This document shows positions 8,814 through 17,720 of a stretch of DNA of 64,000 nt, one piece after another (within the stretch, counting starts at the first letter, position 1; the number at the start of each line of letters is the position of its first letter). Both the position numbers and the translations under genes were made by a program. The notes below the pieces were generated by a model. It searched no databases, was not told the origin of the DNA, and saw only the letters and a list, made by a program, of their open reading frames with translations. The DNA comes from Alteromonas gracilis (GTDB lineage: Bacteria > Pseudomonadota > Gammaproteobacteria > Enterobacterales > Alteromonadaceae): assembly GCF_002993325.1 (NCBI RefSeq), contig NZ_PVNO01000031.1, forward strand, positions 248,001 to 312,000, written 5' to 3'.

Positions 8814-9971
8814 GTGGAAATCATAATTTTAAATGAGTCAAAAGCGCCAGATCCGCTAGATAATGTGGAGAAGCGATGTGCAGCTACACCAAGTAGTGCA
8901 CAGCGACTGGTAAAGAAAGGTGCGAACTTGCTACTTGAAGCAGGGGCGGGCTTACACTCAGGGTATTCAGATAAAGAATATGAAGATGTAGGTGTAACTG
9001 TCATCGATGATGTGAATGAAGCATTATCAACCGCAGATATGGTAGTTTCGGTTAATAAACCCTCGGATGCACAGCTGGCGTTGATGAAAAAAGGGGCCGT
9101 TGTGGTTGGCCATCTTGACCCTTTCTTTCAGCAACCGCTAATTGAATCTATTGCCGAGAGAGGGTTAACCGCCATTTCTGTAGAAATGATCCCCCGTTCT
9201 TCACGTGCTCAGAAAATGGATGCCCTAAGTTCACAAGCAAGTCTTGCTGGCTATGTCATGGTTATGCAGGCTGCGAACAAGCTGCCATCAATATTACCTA
9301 TGATGATGACGCCCTCTGGAACAATAAAACCAGCGAAGGTATTTATCATTGGCGCAGGCGTAGCGGGTTTACAAGCTATTGCAACCGCGAAGCGCTTAGG
9401 GGCAAACGTGCTTGCTTACGACACCCGAGCGGTTGTTGCCGAGCAGGTAGAGTCGCTGGGTGGGAAATTTTTAAAAATTGATATTGGCGAAACCGGTCAA
9501 ACTAAAGATGGTTACGCGAAAGAACTTACCGACGAGCAAAAAGCGAAGCAGCAAGAAGCACAGCGCGACGCTATAGCCGACTCTGACATCGTTATTACTA
9601 CGGCACAGCTATTTGGTCGCAAACCACCGGTACTTATTTCGAAAGACACGCTAGCACTCATGAAGCCAGGCAGTGTGGTAGTTGATATGGCTGCAACATC
9701 GGGCGGAAACGTAGAGGGCTCTGTGGCTGGCGAAACCGTTGAAATTAGTGGTGTGACCGTTATTGGTAACGGCAACTGGAGTCAGTTTGTTGCCAGAGCT
9801 GCAACCGATATGTATGCCAACAATATCTATAATTTGGTTGATGAATTCTTTGATGATGAAACCAAAAGCTTTGGTTTGAACTTAGAAGACGACATTCTTG
9901 CCGGCTGTGTGATTACTCACGATGGAAAGATTATCAACGAGATGCTTAACAACGCATACAAGGGAGCCTAA
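8814..9971 (+). CDS. pntAA: NAD(P) transhydrogenase subunit alpha part 1 (PntAA)
   Basis: NAD(H)-binding domain I of the proton-translocating transhydrogenase, 385 residues, cytoplasmic. It shows the AlaDH/PNT N-terminal domain (SSRAQKMDALSSQASLAGY) and the Rossmann motif GAGVAGLQAIATAKRLGA near residue 180, then MKPGSVVVDMAATSGGN. The length matches the split form, in which the alpha chain lacks membrane helices, rather than the 510-residue E. coli PntA. The GTG start at 8814 has AAGGAG 6 bases upstream. It is followed by pntAB after 2 bases and then pntB, forming one operon that exchanges NADH and NADP+ against the proton gradient to supply NADPH. Confidence 0.95.
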   Translation: MEIIILNESKAPDPLDNVEKRCAATPSSAQRLVKKGANLLLEAGAGLHSGYSDKEYEDVGVTVIDDVNEALSTADMVVSVNKPSDAQLALMKKGAVVVGHLDPFFQQPLIESIAERGLTAISVEMIPRSSRAQKMDALSSQASLAGYVMVMQAANKLPSILPMMMTPSGTIKPAKVFIIGAGVAGLQAIATAKRLGANVLAYDTRAVVAEQVESLGGKFLKIDIGETGQTKDGYAKELTDEQKAKQQEAQRDAIADSDIVITTAQLFGRKPPVLISKDTLALMKPGSVVVDMAATSGGNVEGSVAGETVEISGVTVIGNGNWSQFVARAATDMYANNIYNLVDEFFDDETKSFGLNLEDDILAGCVITHDGKIINEMLNNAYKGA

Positions 9972-9973
9972 TT

Positions 9974-10255
9974 ATGGAAATCATCTACTTACTTTTCATC
10001 GTATTGTTGGCGGCTTTTTTAGGCTTTGAATTAATTCGAAAAGTACCTGCCACGTTACACACGCCCTTGATGTCTGGTTCCAATGCGATATCGGGCATTA
10101 CGCTAGTGGGAGCGTTGGTTGCTTCGGGTAGCGATAACAATTTACTGACCACCATTTTAGGTACTGCTGCGGTCGCGCTGGCAAGTATTAATGTCGTTGG
10201 CGGTTATCTCGTTACCGACCGTATGCTCGGTATGTTCAAGAAAAAAGATAAATAA
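9974..10255 (+). CDS. pntAB: NAD(P) transhydrogenase subunit alpha part 2 (PntAB)
   Basis: Small membrane subunit of 93 residues with three or four hydrophobic segments. The conserved RKVPATLHTPLMSGSNAISG stretch is typical of transhydrogenase domain II of the alpha chain. It sits 2 bases after pntAA and 11 bases before pntB. Its separate existence marks the three-subunit form of the enzyme. It ends in a lysine-rich cytoplasmic tail. Its role is to form part of the proton channel in the inner membrane. Confidence 0.95.
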   Translation: MEIIYLLFIVLLAAFLGFELIRKVPATLHTPLMSGSNAISGITLVGALVASGSDNNLLTTILGTAAVALASINVVGGYLVTDRMLGMFKKKDK

Positions 10256-10266
10256 GGAGTACGCAA

Positions 10267-11655
10267 GTGAGTGATATCGTAACCGTAATAAACCTTGCGT
10301 ACGTAGTAGCAGCAGCACTATTTATTCTTGGACTCAAACTACTTAGTCATCCAGATACGGCGAAAAAAGGTAACTTTATATCAGCTATCGGTATGCTGAT
10401 AGCCGTAGTGGTAACTCTGCTTGATCAGCAGATTATTAGCTATCACTACATCCTTTTGGGTTTTGTTATCGGCGGTGCGTTTGGCGCATGGAAGGCCAAA
10501 ACCGTTGAAATGACAGCAATGCCAGAGATGGTGTCGTTGTTTAACGGTTTTGGTGGTGCAGCATCTTTGCTTTTGGGGTGGGCAACATTAGCCGGTATGA
10601 GCCTAATTACCCTTAAAACAGAAAGTGCATTTACTTTTATAACACTGTTTTTCACTATTTTAGTAGGCGGTATTACGTTTTCAGGCTCGGTTGTTGCCTG
10701 GGGTAAACTGTCAGGAAAAATGAGCTCGAAAGCGGTTATTTTCACAGGGCTTCGCGAGCTTAGCATTTTGCACATAATTGGGATGGTGGTCATTGGCTAC
10801 TTCTTTACCACTGACCCAAGCAATCCACTTTGGATATACTGTGCAATAGCGTTGTCTTTAAGCTTTGGCTTGTGGGCTACTATTTCAATCGGTGGCGCAG
10901 ACATGCCGGTGGTTATCGCACTACTAAACAGTTATTCAGGTGTAGCAGCGTCTGCTGCAGGGCTTGCCACTGGCAATACTATACTGATTGTAACTGGCTT
11001 ATTGGTTGGCGCTTCAGGGCTTATACTTACCAACATTATGTGTAAGGCCATGAACCGCTCACTGATGAACGTGCTTTTGTCTGGCTTTGCGAAGCCGGTA
11101 GAAGCGGGTGAAAAAATAGAGGGCGAAATCAAAATACTGTCAGCGCAAGATGCATTTTATGTATTAGAAGCAGCGCAAGCAGTCCTGGTGGTGCCCGGTT
11201 ACGGTATGGCGGTTGCGCAAGCACAGCATGCAGTAAGAGAACTTCAGTCACTGCTAGAAGAAAACGGCTGTACGGTTGATTATGCTATCCACGCAGTGGC
11301 GGGGCGCATGCCGGGGCACATGAACGTGCTGCTGGCAGAAGCTGATGTCCCATACGACCAATTGTACGAAATGGATGATGTTAACCCTCGTATGGAAAAC
11401 TATGATGTGGTTATTGTTATTGGCGCCAATGACGTCGTTAATCCTGCGGCCAAAGAGATGAAAGGTAGCCCTATCTACGGTATGCCGGTTATTGAGGCTT
11501 ATCGTGCGAAAACAGTCTTTGTGCTTAAGCGCTCTGCAAATGCTGGTTTTGCAGGTGTAGATAACCCCCTATTCTTCAAAGACAATACGCGTATGGTACT
11601 AGGTGACGCAAAAGACACCATTAATAGTATTATTCGAGAGTTTGGCGACGACTAG
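10267..11655 (+). CDS. pntB: NAD(P) transhydrogenase subunit beta (PntB)
   Basis: Beta chain of 462 residues. The N-terminal half has about eight or nine membrane helices (domain II). The C-terminal domain III binds NADP(H), with VPGYGMAVAQAQHAV, HAVAGRMPGHMNVLLAEA, VVIVIGANDVVNPAA and VLKRSANAGFAGVDNPLF, all hallmark motifs. The GTG start has AAGGAG 7 bases upstream. It is the last gene of the pnt operon, followed by a rho-independent terminator at 11690. The complete pntAA-pntAB-pntB set indicates a functional enzyme. Confidence 0.96.
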   Translation: MSDIVTVINLAYVVAAALFILGLKLLSHPDTAKKGNFISAIGMLIAVVVTLLDQQIISYHYILLGFVIGGAFGAWKAKTVEMTAMPEMVSLFNGFGGAASLLLGWATLAGMSLITLKTESAFTFITLFFTILVGGITFSGSVVAWGKLSGKMSSKAVIFTGLRELSILHIIGMVVIGYFFTTDPSNPLWIYCAIALSLSFGLWATISIGGADMPVVIALLNSYSGVAASAAGLATGNTILIVTGLLVGASGLILTNIMCKAMNRSLMNVLLSGFAKPVEAGEKIEGEIKILSAQDAFYVLEAAQAVLVVPGYGMAVAQAQHAVRELQSLLEENGCTVDYAIHAVAGRMPGHMNVLLAEADVPYDQLYEMDDVNPRMENYDVVIVIGANDVVNPAAKEMKGSPIYGMPVIEAYRAKTVFVLKRSANAGFAGVDNPLFFKDNTRMVLGDAKDTINSIIREFGDD

Positions 11656-11689
11656 AACTAAGTTTTTACAACACTAGTAAGCGGATTTA

Positions 11690-11722
11690 AAAGGCCTGTT
11701 TAAACACAGGTCTTTTCTTTTT
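11690..11722 (+). terminator. Rho-independent terminator after pntB
   Basis: Ten-base stem AAAGGCCTGT / ACAGGTCTTT (one G-U pair) with a six-base loop, followed by TCTTTTT. It lies 35 bases after the pntB stop. Confidence 0.75.
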
Positions 11723-11844
11723 GAAAAGAGTATTAAATTTAACTGTAAGAGCCCGTCTTTATTTGAGATCCACACCTTTCATCTCTAATATATTATTTTA
11801 GAACTACCAAAATCATTAACAGAGTCAAAGAGATTTACGAATAG

Positions 11845-12270
11845 ATGCATATAGCGCCCTTTCACATAGAGCTGTTCAGAAATTGTATGTTGGTAACCCT
11901 TCGCGGCAAGTGGACGATGTCTACCAATATTCAATATCTAGGCAAACTCTCCGAAAGCTTAAAAGCGCGGCAAGGTAAGCCTTTTCATTTATTTGTAGAC
12001 ATGCGCGGCTGGCAAATTCCTAAATCAGATAATTTTAATCAAATTAAATCATCCATAACCCTAGACAGGCGGAACCAGCTAAGTGAGCTGTGGTTAGAGA
12101 ATGAAGAAACAGACGCAGAGCATATCGCTCAAAAGTTTTTTAATTCGTCTTCGACTAAACTGGGGTTTACACTTATACGTACTCACAACGTCTCGGATTT
12201 TATCACCCATTGTGAGGATAAAGCTGATGACATGGCTATTGAGTATATTCGAACATGGATAGGCGTTTAA
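11845..12270 (+). CDS. STAS-like small cytosolic protein
   Basis: Protein of 141 residues without signal peptide or membrane segment. It has alternating strand and helix character: HIELFRNCMLVTLRGKW, a helix LGKLSESLKA, then HLFVDMRGWQIP, as expected for a SpoIIAA/STAS-like fold. It resembles in layout the protein at 42243-42686 (strand, GxW, helix, VDMRG or VCVSG strand, then a basic segment and a strand near residue 85), so the two may be distant paralogues. It stands alone between pntB and speA. The function is unknown, and I would not call it an anti-sigma antagonist. Confidence 0.6.
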   Translation: MHIAPFHIELFRNCMLVTLRGKWTMSTNIQYLGKLSESLKARQGKPFHLFVDMRGWQIPKSDNFNQIKSSITLDRRNQLSELWLENEETDAEHIAQKFFNSSSTKLGFTLIRTHNVSDFITHCEDKADDMAIEYIRTWIGV

Positions 12271-12426
12271 ACGCGAATGTTCGATTAACAAAATTAGTCG
12301 CGACAATAGATATTTTACGTCGCAACTACTATCGCGTTCAGTTCTGTGTTGTCTATAATACGCAGCCTATTTTCGCACTTTCTCTGCTAGGTATTAGCCT
12401 AGCCCACTTACAAACAGGTGAATAAA

Positions 12427-14337
12427 TTGTCAGATTGGAGCATCGAAGAAGCAGAGCGCGTCTATGGCGTGTCTAAATGGGGTGGTGGCTACTTTCAAAT
12501 TGGTAAAAACGGTAACGTCCATATAACCCCTGTTCCTGAAGATCCTAGCATTCAAATCGACTTTAATTCGGTGATTGAAGATATCCGTAAAGAAGGCGTT
12601 CAATTTCCAGTCGTTGTTCGTTTCCACGATATATTGCGTTCGCAAGTTGCAGGCTTAAATAAAGCATTTAGAAGTTCTATCGAAGAAGCTGAATACCAGG
12701 GCCAATATCAAGGCGTATACCCGGTTAAAGTTAACCAAATGCGTGAAGTCGTTGAAGAAATCGTCGATGCCGGTAAACCTTTTAACTACGGTTTAGAAGC
12801 GGGTTCAAAAGCCGAGCTGCTTACCGTGCTTGCTATGAACACAAATGAAGAGTCGCTGACTATTTTAAATGGCTATAAAGACGATGAAGTAATGCGTCTT
12901 GCGCTATTAGGCAGAAAGCTTGGCCGCCGTGTTGTCGTGGTTGTAGAGAAGTACACAGAGCTTCTTTTATTGGTAAAAATAGCTAAAGAGCTAGAAATCG
13001 ACCCTATTATTGGCGTGCGCTCTAAAATGACGGTGAAAGGTCGTGGTAAATGGGAAAGTTCTGGTGGCGAACGTGCGAAATTTGGATTAACAATTACTGA
13101 GATCATCAACGCAGCCCGCTATCTTGAAGAGCAAGGCATGGCGCACTGCCTGAAGTTACTTCACTTCCATATCGGCAGCCAGTTGACCGACATTCGCGCG
13201 GTAAAAGAAGCGGTAACCGAAGGTGCACGAATTTACGCCGACCTTCACAAAATGGGCTTCGAGTTAGATTATGTTGATGTTGGTGGTGGTTTAGGTATCG
13301 ACTACGACGGCAGTAACTCTACTAACGAGTCTTCCCGTAACTACAGCATGCAAGAATATGTAGCAGATGTGGTCTACGGTATGAAAGAAATGTGTGATTT
13401 AGAAGGCGTACCACATCCACACCTTGTGAGTGAGAGCGGTCGGGCCATCACTGCGCATCATAGCTGTGTTATTACTGAGATTGTGGGTGAGATTAAATCT
13501 AATGCGTCTCACATGGATACGTCTGCGACAGAGGGTGAGCACTTTTTCCTGAAAAACATGCGTGAACTGGCTGATACGTTTGATGAACAAACGAACATGC
13601 ATGAAATTTACAACGACGCGTCTCAGTATAAAGAGCAAGCGCTCGATGCGTTCAAGCTTCGCGTGCTGTCACTTGAAGAGCTGGGTAAAATCGAAACCCT
13701 TTACTGGCAAATTATGGGTCGGTTACAGCAGTGGTATCGCAACGAAGAATACGTGCCAGAAGAACTACAAGAACTAGACTACAGCCTGTCGTCTCAGTAT
13801 TTGTGTAACTTCTCTGTGTTTCAGTCGGCCGCGGATACATGGGCTATCGACCAGCTTCTACCTGTAGTGCCGCTAACGCGCATGAATGAAGAGCCAACGA
13901 TTAACTGCTCTTTGGTGGATATTACCTGTGACAGTGACGGCAAAATTGACCAGTTCACCATTGGTCGCGAAATTACTGACGTGCTGCCTATGCATCCACT
14001 CAAAAAAGACGAACCATACTATGTGGGGCTTTTCTTGACAGGTGCGTATCAAGACGTAATGGGTGATATGCACAACTTATTCGGTCGTTTAAACGAAGTG
14101 CATATTTACAGCTATGATGACGACCCAGAAGACTTTTATATAGAAGAAGTAGTGAAAGGCTCGTCGGTAGAAGATGTATTGAACATCATGCAGTACAACC
14201 CGCGAGCAATGGCGTCAGACGTAAAACGCTTAATCGACAAGCAAGTGTGGGATGGAAAGTTGAACCCTCGTGAAGGGGTACGATGGACTGACTTCTACGA
14301 AAATTGTTTAGCTGGTTACACTTACCTTAAGCAGTAA
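12427..14337 (+). CDS. speA: Biosynthetic arginine decarboxylase SpeA
   Basis: PLP-dependent arginine decarboxylase of about 636 residues that makes agmatine for putrescine synthesis. Motifs: GVYPVKVNQ with the PLP lysine, HFHIGSQL, DVGGGLGIDYDG, and the C-terminal NLFGRLNEVHIY block of the alanine-racemase-fold group IV decarboxylases. Three starts compete: GTG at 12418, which lacks a ribosome site, and TTG at 12427, which has AGGTGA 5 bases upstream. TTG also gives the family-like beginning MSDWSIEEAERVYGV, so I chose it. A -10-like TATAAT lies at 12354. It is a single-gene unit closed by the terminator at 14394. Confidence 0.94.
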   Translation: MSDWSIEEAERVYGVSKWGGGYFQIGKNGNVHITPVPEDPSIQIDFNSVIEDIRKEGVQFPVVVRFHDILRSQVAGLNKAFRSSIEEAEYQGQYQGVYPVKVNQMREVVEEIVDAGKPFNYGLEAGSKAELLTVLAMNTNEESLTILNGYKDDEVMRLALLGRKLGRRVVVVVEKYTELLLLVKIAKELEIDPIIGVRSKMTVKGRGKWESSGGERAKFGLTITEIINAARYLEEQGMAHCLKLLHFHIGSQLTDIRAVKEAVTEGARIYADLHKMGFELDYVDVGGGLGIDYDGSNSTNESSRNYSMQEYVADVVYGMKEMCDLEGVPHPHLVSESGRAITAHHSCVITEIVGEIKSNASHMDTSATEGEHFFLKNMRELADTFDEQTNMHEIYNDASQYKEQALDAFKLRVLSLEELGKIETLYWQIMGRLQQWYRNEEYVPEELQELDYSLSSQYLCNFSVFQSAADTWAIDQLLPVVPLTRMNEEPTINCSLVDITCDSDGKIDQFTIGREITDVLPMHPLKKDEPYYVGLFLTGAYQDVMGDMHNLFGRLNEVHIYSYDDDPEDFYIEEVVKGSSVEDVLNIMQYNPRAMASDVKRLIDKQVWDGKLNPREGVRWTDFYENCLAGYTYLKQ

Positions 14338-14393
14338 TCGTAGCGAGAATAAAGCTTGGTCTGTTAATGCGTAAATGGTTAACAGACTTATTG

Positions 14394-14431
14394 AGCCGAT
14401 ACCGATATTACTTATCTGTGTCGGCTTTTTT
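14394..14431 (+). terminator. Rho-independent terminator after speA
   Basis: Stem AGCCGATA / TGTCGGCT (one G-U pair) followed by six T. It overlaps the 3' end of the convergent serine hydrolase gene. Just upstream, CTGTTAA / TTAACAG forms a second 7-base hairpin at 14361-14385. Confidence 0.7.
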
Positions 14432-15556
14432 CAAATAGCGTTTCCATAGCTCAGCAGTGGTTGAGTTAATCATATTAGACTCTGCATTCATTAGCATTAC
14501 GTAACCGACTTTGTGTTCAGGTGAAAATGCTACGTCGGCGCGGTAACCCTTTACCCAGCCACCATGGTAATTGAGCTTCACGCCATTTAAGTCATAAACA
14601 CGCCAGCCCAATCCATAGTGAGCATCATCAATCATCCCTCGCCAGCCTCGTCTGTAGGTTTCCCTTTTTGTCTTAACTCGTTCGGTGGTGACATAGTCGA
14701 TCATCTCTTCAGAAATAACGGTAGGGAACTCTCCAAGCAATGCCTGCAAATATATGGTCATGTCTGAAATGCTGGCATTGACGCCTGCCGCCGGAGAAAA
14801 CCGGTAATAGTTGCTTTCCACTTTACCTTCACGCCATTTATTTCTAGCAATGGCGATATGAGGATGAGCCCAAGAGTCTGAGGCCAGTAACCCACCTTTC
14901 CCTACGCTTGCGGTTTTCATCCCTAGCGGCGCAAACAAGTTGGCTTGAAGTTGACGAGAATAGGAGGTGTTGTTGTTGCTAAAGTAATACTCTAGTGCAC
15001 CAAATAGGGCGTTTTGATAAGTATAGCATTCACCTGGTTTGCATAGAGGTTCAAGTTCACCTAATGACTTGAGAACCCGCTCTAGTGAGTAGTCTGCTTC
15101 TATAAGGTTATCGTAAGCGTTTGGCATGAAGCCACTAGACTGACCAACGATATGCTGTAGTTGTAGTGCCCCCATGCCTTTTCCTTTGAAAGGAATATCC
15201 GGTAGCAATGTGGAGATGGGCGTCTCCCAGCTTAGCTGCTTTTTTTCAACAAGCTTTGCCGAAAGTAATGCCGTAAACGTCTTTGAGACAGAGGCTAAAC
15301 GAAATACGGTATCTTGTGTTACCTTCTCGCCTCCTTTCTTTTGAGTCTTCCCATATACATAAACACGCGGGGCTTTACCCTGCTCATAAAAAACAAAAGC
15401 ATAACCTGGCACATTGTATTTGGCGGCTTCTTTTTGCACAAAGCTAGCGTAATCGTCCAGCCAGTCAGCGGTTACATTTTGTGAAGTAACCAGTAGCATA
15501 GCTACTAACCAGCATTGAGATAGGCGCAGCATCAAGAAGCGCAGAGAGTTCAGCAT
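14408..15556 (-). CDS. Secreted serine hydrolase, class C beta-lactamase/esterase family
   Basis: Exported protein of 382 residues with an N-terminal hydrophobic signal segment (residues 5-25). It has the penicillin-binding-protein-like fold shown by the SxxK motif S89-V-S-K92, a YQN motif near residue 175 (Y-x-N) and HGG near residue 345 in place of KTG. These are the family's three active-site elements. Such proteins are variously esterases, D-amino peptidases or beta-lactamases. Sequence alone does not decide, and the distance from AmpC makes clinical-type beta-lactamase activity unlikely. It is convergent with speA and transcribed alone. Confidence 0.85.
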   Translation of the reverse strand: MLNSLRFLMLRLSQCWLVAMLLVTSQNVTADWLDDYASFVQKEAAKYNVPGYAFVFYEQGKAPRVYVYGKTQKKGGEKVTQDTVFRLASVSKTFTALLSAKLVEKKQLSWETPISTLLPDIPFKGKGMGALQLQHIVGQSSGFMPNAYDNLIEADYSLERVLKSLGELEPLCKPGECYTYQNALFGALEYYFSNNNTSYSRQLQANLFAPLGMKTASVGKGGLLASDSWAHPHIAIARNKWREGKVESNYYRFSPAAGVNASISDMTIYLQALLGEFPTVISEEMIDYVTTERVKTKRETYRRGWRGMIDDAHYGLGWRVYDLNGVKLNYHGGWVKGYRADVAFSPEHKVGYVMLMNAESNMINSTTAELWKRYLKKADTDK

Positions 15557-15771
15557 ACAGTCACTCGTTATGCCTGCGGTCTAAAACGAAATCCATCAGG
15601 CGCTCATTATTATTGTCGTGTTATTATGCGTTTAGCCGCTCTAATGATCAAATGTCGCTATTGGTGGTCAATATTTCGTTTTTATTGAGTTCTGATTTTG
15701 TCGCACTTAAGCTGTTAATTGACGATACACTTATCTGCATTCACTAACCTGTAACAACACGTGGCAAGTTT

Positions 15772-17214
15772 ATGGCAGACAGTGCTGCTCCAATAAAACC
15801 CCTGTTAGGCGAAAGTGTTTTTTCGAAAGCCAGGCTTAGTCGCGATCCTCGCTTTGATGGCCGCTTTTTTGTTGCAGTAAAAACAACCGGCATTTTTTGC
15901 AGACCTATCTGCCCCGCACGTTTACCCCTTGAAGAGAACGTCACCTACTATCAATATGCCACGCAGGCGATGAAAGAAGGATATCGCCCTTGCTTTCGTT
16001 GCAGGCCAGATAGCGCGCTAAATTCGCCCGCTTGGAAAGGGGTAGGAGCCACGATAACTCGTTCGTTGTCGCTGTTGTCATCAATACCAATTCAACCTGT
16101 GGCTGAAATAGCTTCCCGCCTTGGCATTAGTGAGCGCTATCTCAACAAACTTGTGGTTAGTGCTATCGGTATCTCTCCTAAACAGTTTCAGAATATGCAG
16201 CGCGCTTTGTTTGCAAAGCAGCTAATACAGCAAACTCAACTGTCTATGACTGACGTGGCAGTGACAGCAGGCTTTCAATCGCTTAGACAATTACAGCGTT
16301 CAGTAGAGCAATACTGTAATACTTCACCAACGCAATTGAGAAAAAAGAGAGTGACTACACAAAAAAATATAACGTTGTTTCTTTCTTATCGGCCTCCTTA
16401 TAACTGGCCCTATGTCAGAGGGTTTTTAGCTGCCCGAGCAGTGGAGGGAGTAGAGAAGGTAACTGAAAATAGCTATGCGCGATATTTTCCTGAAAACGGG
16501 AAAATCGGTGCCTTCAAAGCCGAGCATATCTCAGCGCGACATGGCTTTGAGGTTCAAATCGACATGTCGGATTTGAACTGTCTTTATAGAATAATCGACA
16601 ATATAAAGATGGTGTTAGACCTACATGCCGACCCATTACTCATTGAGGAAAGCCTTTTGCAAGCCGGTTTGCCTGATCACTTATTAACAGAAGGTTTGCG
16701 TTTACCTAGCGCCTGGAGCGTGTTTGAAAGTGGCTGTCGCGCTATAGTAGGGCAGCAGGTCAGTGTTAAAGCCGCCATTGGGCAAGTGACGTTGCTCTGC
16801 CATAAACTCGGCAGCAAAGCACCTGATAACGTGTTCTCGATAGATCAAAACATGAACAGGCAAAAAAGCTATTGCTTTCCCACACCAGAAGCAGTGGCAA
16901 CTAATAGCCTTGAATTTTTACGCATGCCGAAAGCGAGAAAAGAAGCGGTGCGCCACTTCGCAGGTTTATTTTTAGACGGCAATAACCCAAGCCACGAAGC
17001 GATACTAGCAATCAAGGGCGTTGGGCAATGGACTCTCGATTATTTAAAAATGCGGGGTGAGCGAAACCCTGATATTTATCTCAATGGTGATCTGATCGTA
17101 CGTAAAATGGCAGCTCAGTATCCAATAGAACCGGATAAAGCGGCGCCATGGCGCAGTTATTTAACCCTTCAATTGTGGCAACTAAGTAACCAGCAAAAAG
17201 AATTACAATTATGA
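15772..17214 (+). CDS. Ada-type zinc/AraC domain fused to AlkA 3-methyladenine DNA glycosylase
   Basis: Protein of 480 residues combining three parts. First is an Ada-like zinc domain whose four cysteines are visible as FCRPIC and CFRCRP (about residues 44-83), the first of which accepts methyl groups from phosphotriesters in Ada. Then comes an AraC-type helix-turn-helix region (about 100-190). Last is an AlkA N-domain with an HhH-GPD glycosylase (GVGQWTLDYLKMRG and the catalytic-type aspartate in LNGDLIV). It should sense alkylation, activate transcription and excise 3-methylpurines. Its stop overlaps the ogt start by 4 bases (ATGA), so the two are translationally coupled. Confidence 0.9.
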   Translation: MADSAAPIKPLLGESVFSKARLSRDPRFDGRFFVAVKTTGIFCRPICPARLPLEENVTYYQYATQAMKEGYRPCFRCRPDSALNSPAWKGVGATITRSLSLLSSIPIQPVAEIASRLGISERYLNKLVVSAIGISPKQFQNMQRALFAKQLIQQTQLSMTDVAVTAGFQSLRQLQRSVEQYCNTSPTQLRKKRVTTQKNITLFLSYRPPYNWPYVRGFLAARAVEGVEKVTENSYARYFPENGKIGAFKAEHISARHGFEVQIDMSDLNCLYRIIDNIKMVLDLHADPLLIEESLLQAGLPDHLLTEGLRLPSAWSVFESGCRAIVGQQVSVKAAIGQVTLLCHKLGSKAPDNVFSIDQNMNRQKSYCFPTPEAVATNSLEFLRMPKARKEAVRHFAGLFLDGNNPSHEAILAIKGVGQWTLDYLKMRGERNPDIYLNGDLIVRKMAAQYPIEPDKAAPWRSYLTLQLWQLSNQQKELQL

Positions 17215-17702
17215 TATTTACAAGTTTTGTAAGCAGTCCCGAAGGGCTGATTAGAGTAGATGCCAACAACTCGGGGATAACCGACGTTCAATTTGTAGCG
17301 CCACATAAAGACGAAGATGTGGCGTGCGGCACCGAAGAGAATAGTAACGCCATAACGAAAGAGGCATGTAAGCAACTTAACGCTTATTTTGAAAAGAGGT
17401 TACGTGAGTTTGACTTGCCTCTGGCTCCTGACGGAACCCGTTTTCAGCATTCAGTGTGGAAGGCGCTACAGTCAGTACCTTATGGGGAAACAGCCAGTTA
17501 TCTAGATATTGCGAATGCCATAGGTAATCCGAAAGCGGTGCGTGCCGTTGGTATGGCAAATGGTCGCAATCCTATTGCGATTATAGTGCCTTGCCATCGT
17601 ATAATTGGTAGCAACAAAACCCTAACCGGCTACGCAGGTGGCCTACCGCGAAAGCAATACTTATTGAATTTAGAAGGGGCCCAAGGGGTGCTCTGGTCAT
17701 AA
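17211..17702 (+). CDS. ogt: Methylated-DNA--protein-cysteine methyltransferase
   Basis: Suicide enzyme of 163 residues that removes methyl groups from O6-methylguanine. The acceptor motif PCHRII is present near residue 127, preceded by VGMANGRNP, and the C-terminal YAGG is intact. The FQHSVWKALQSVPYGET block is the usual DNA-binding part. It is coupled to the Ada/AlkA gene by an ATGA overlap, making a two-step alkylation repair operon that is probably induced by methylated Ada-type protein. The symbol could equally be adaB. Confidence 0.93.
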   Translation: MIFTSFVSSPEGLIRVDANNSGITDVQFVAPHKDEDVACGTEENSNAITKEACKQLNAYFEKRLREFDLPLAPDGTRFQHSVWKALQSVPYGETASYLDIANAIGNPKAVRAVGMANGRNPIAIIVPCHRIIGSNKTLTGYAGGLPRKQYLLNLEGAQGVLWS

Positions 17703-17720
17703 GAGAATGGTGATAAAAGA

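Noticed and set aside
14408..15556. Antibiotic-resistance AmpC beta-lactamase
   Set aside because: The third motif is HGG, not KTG; general serine hydrolases of this fold are much more common.
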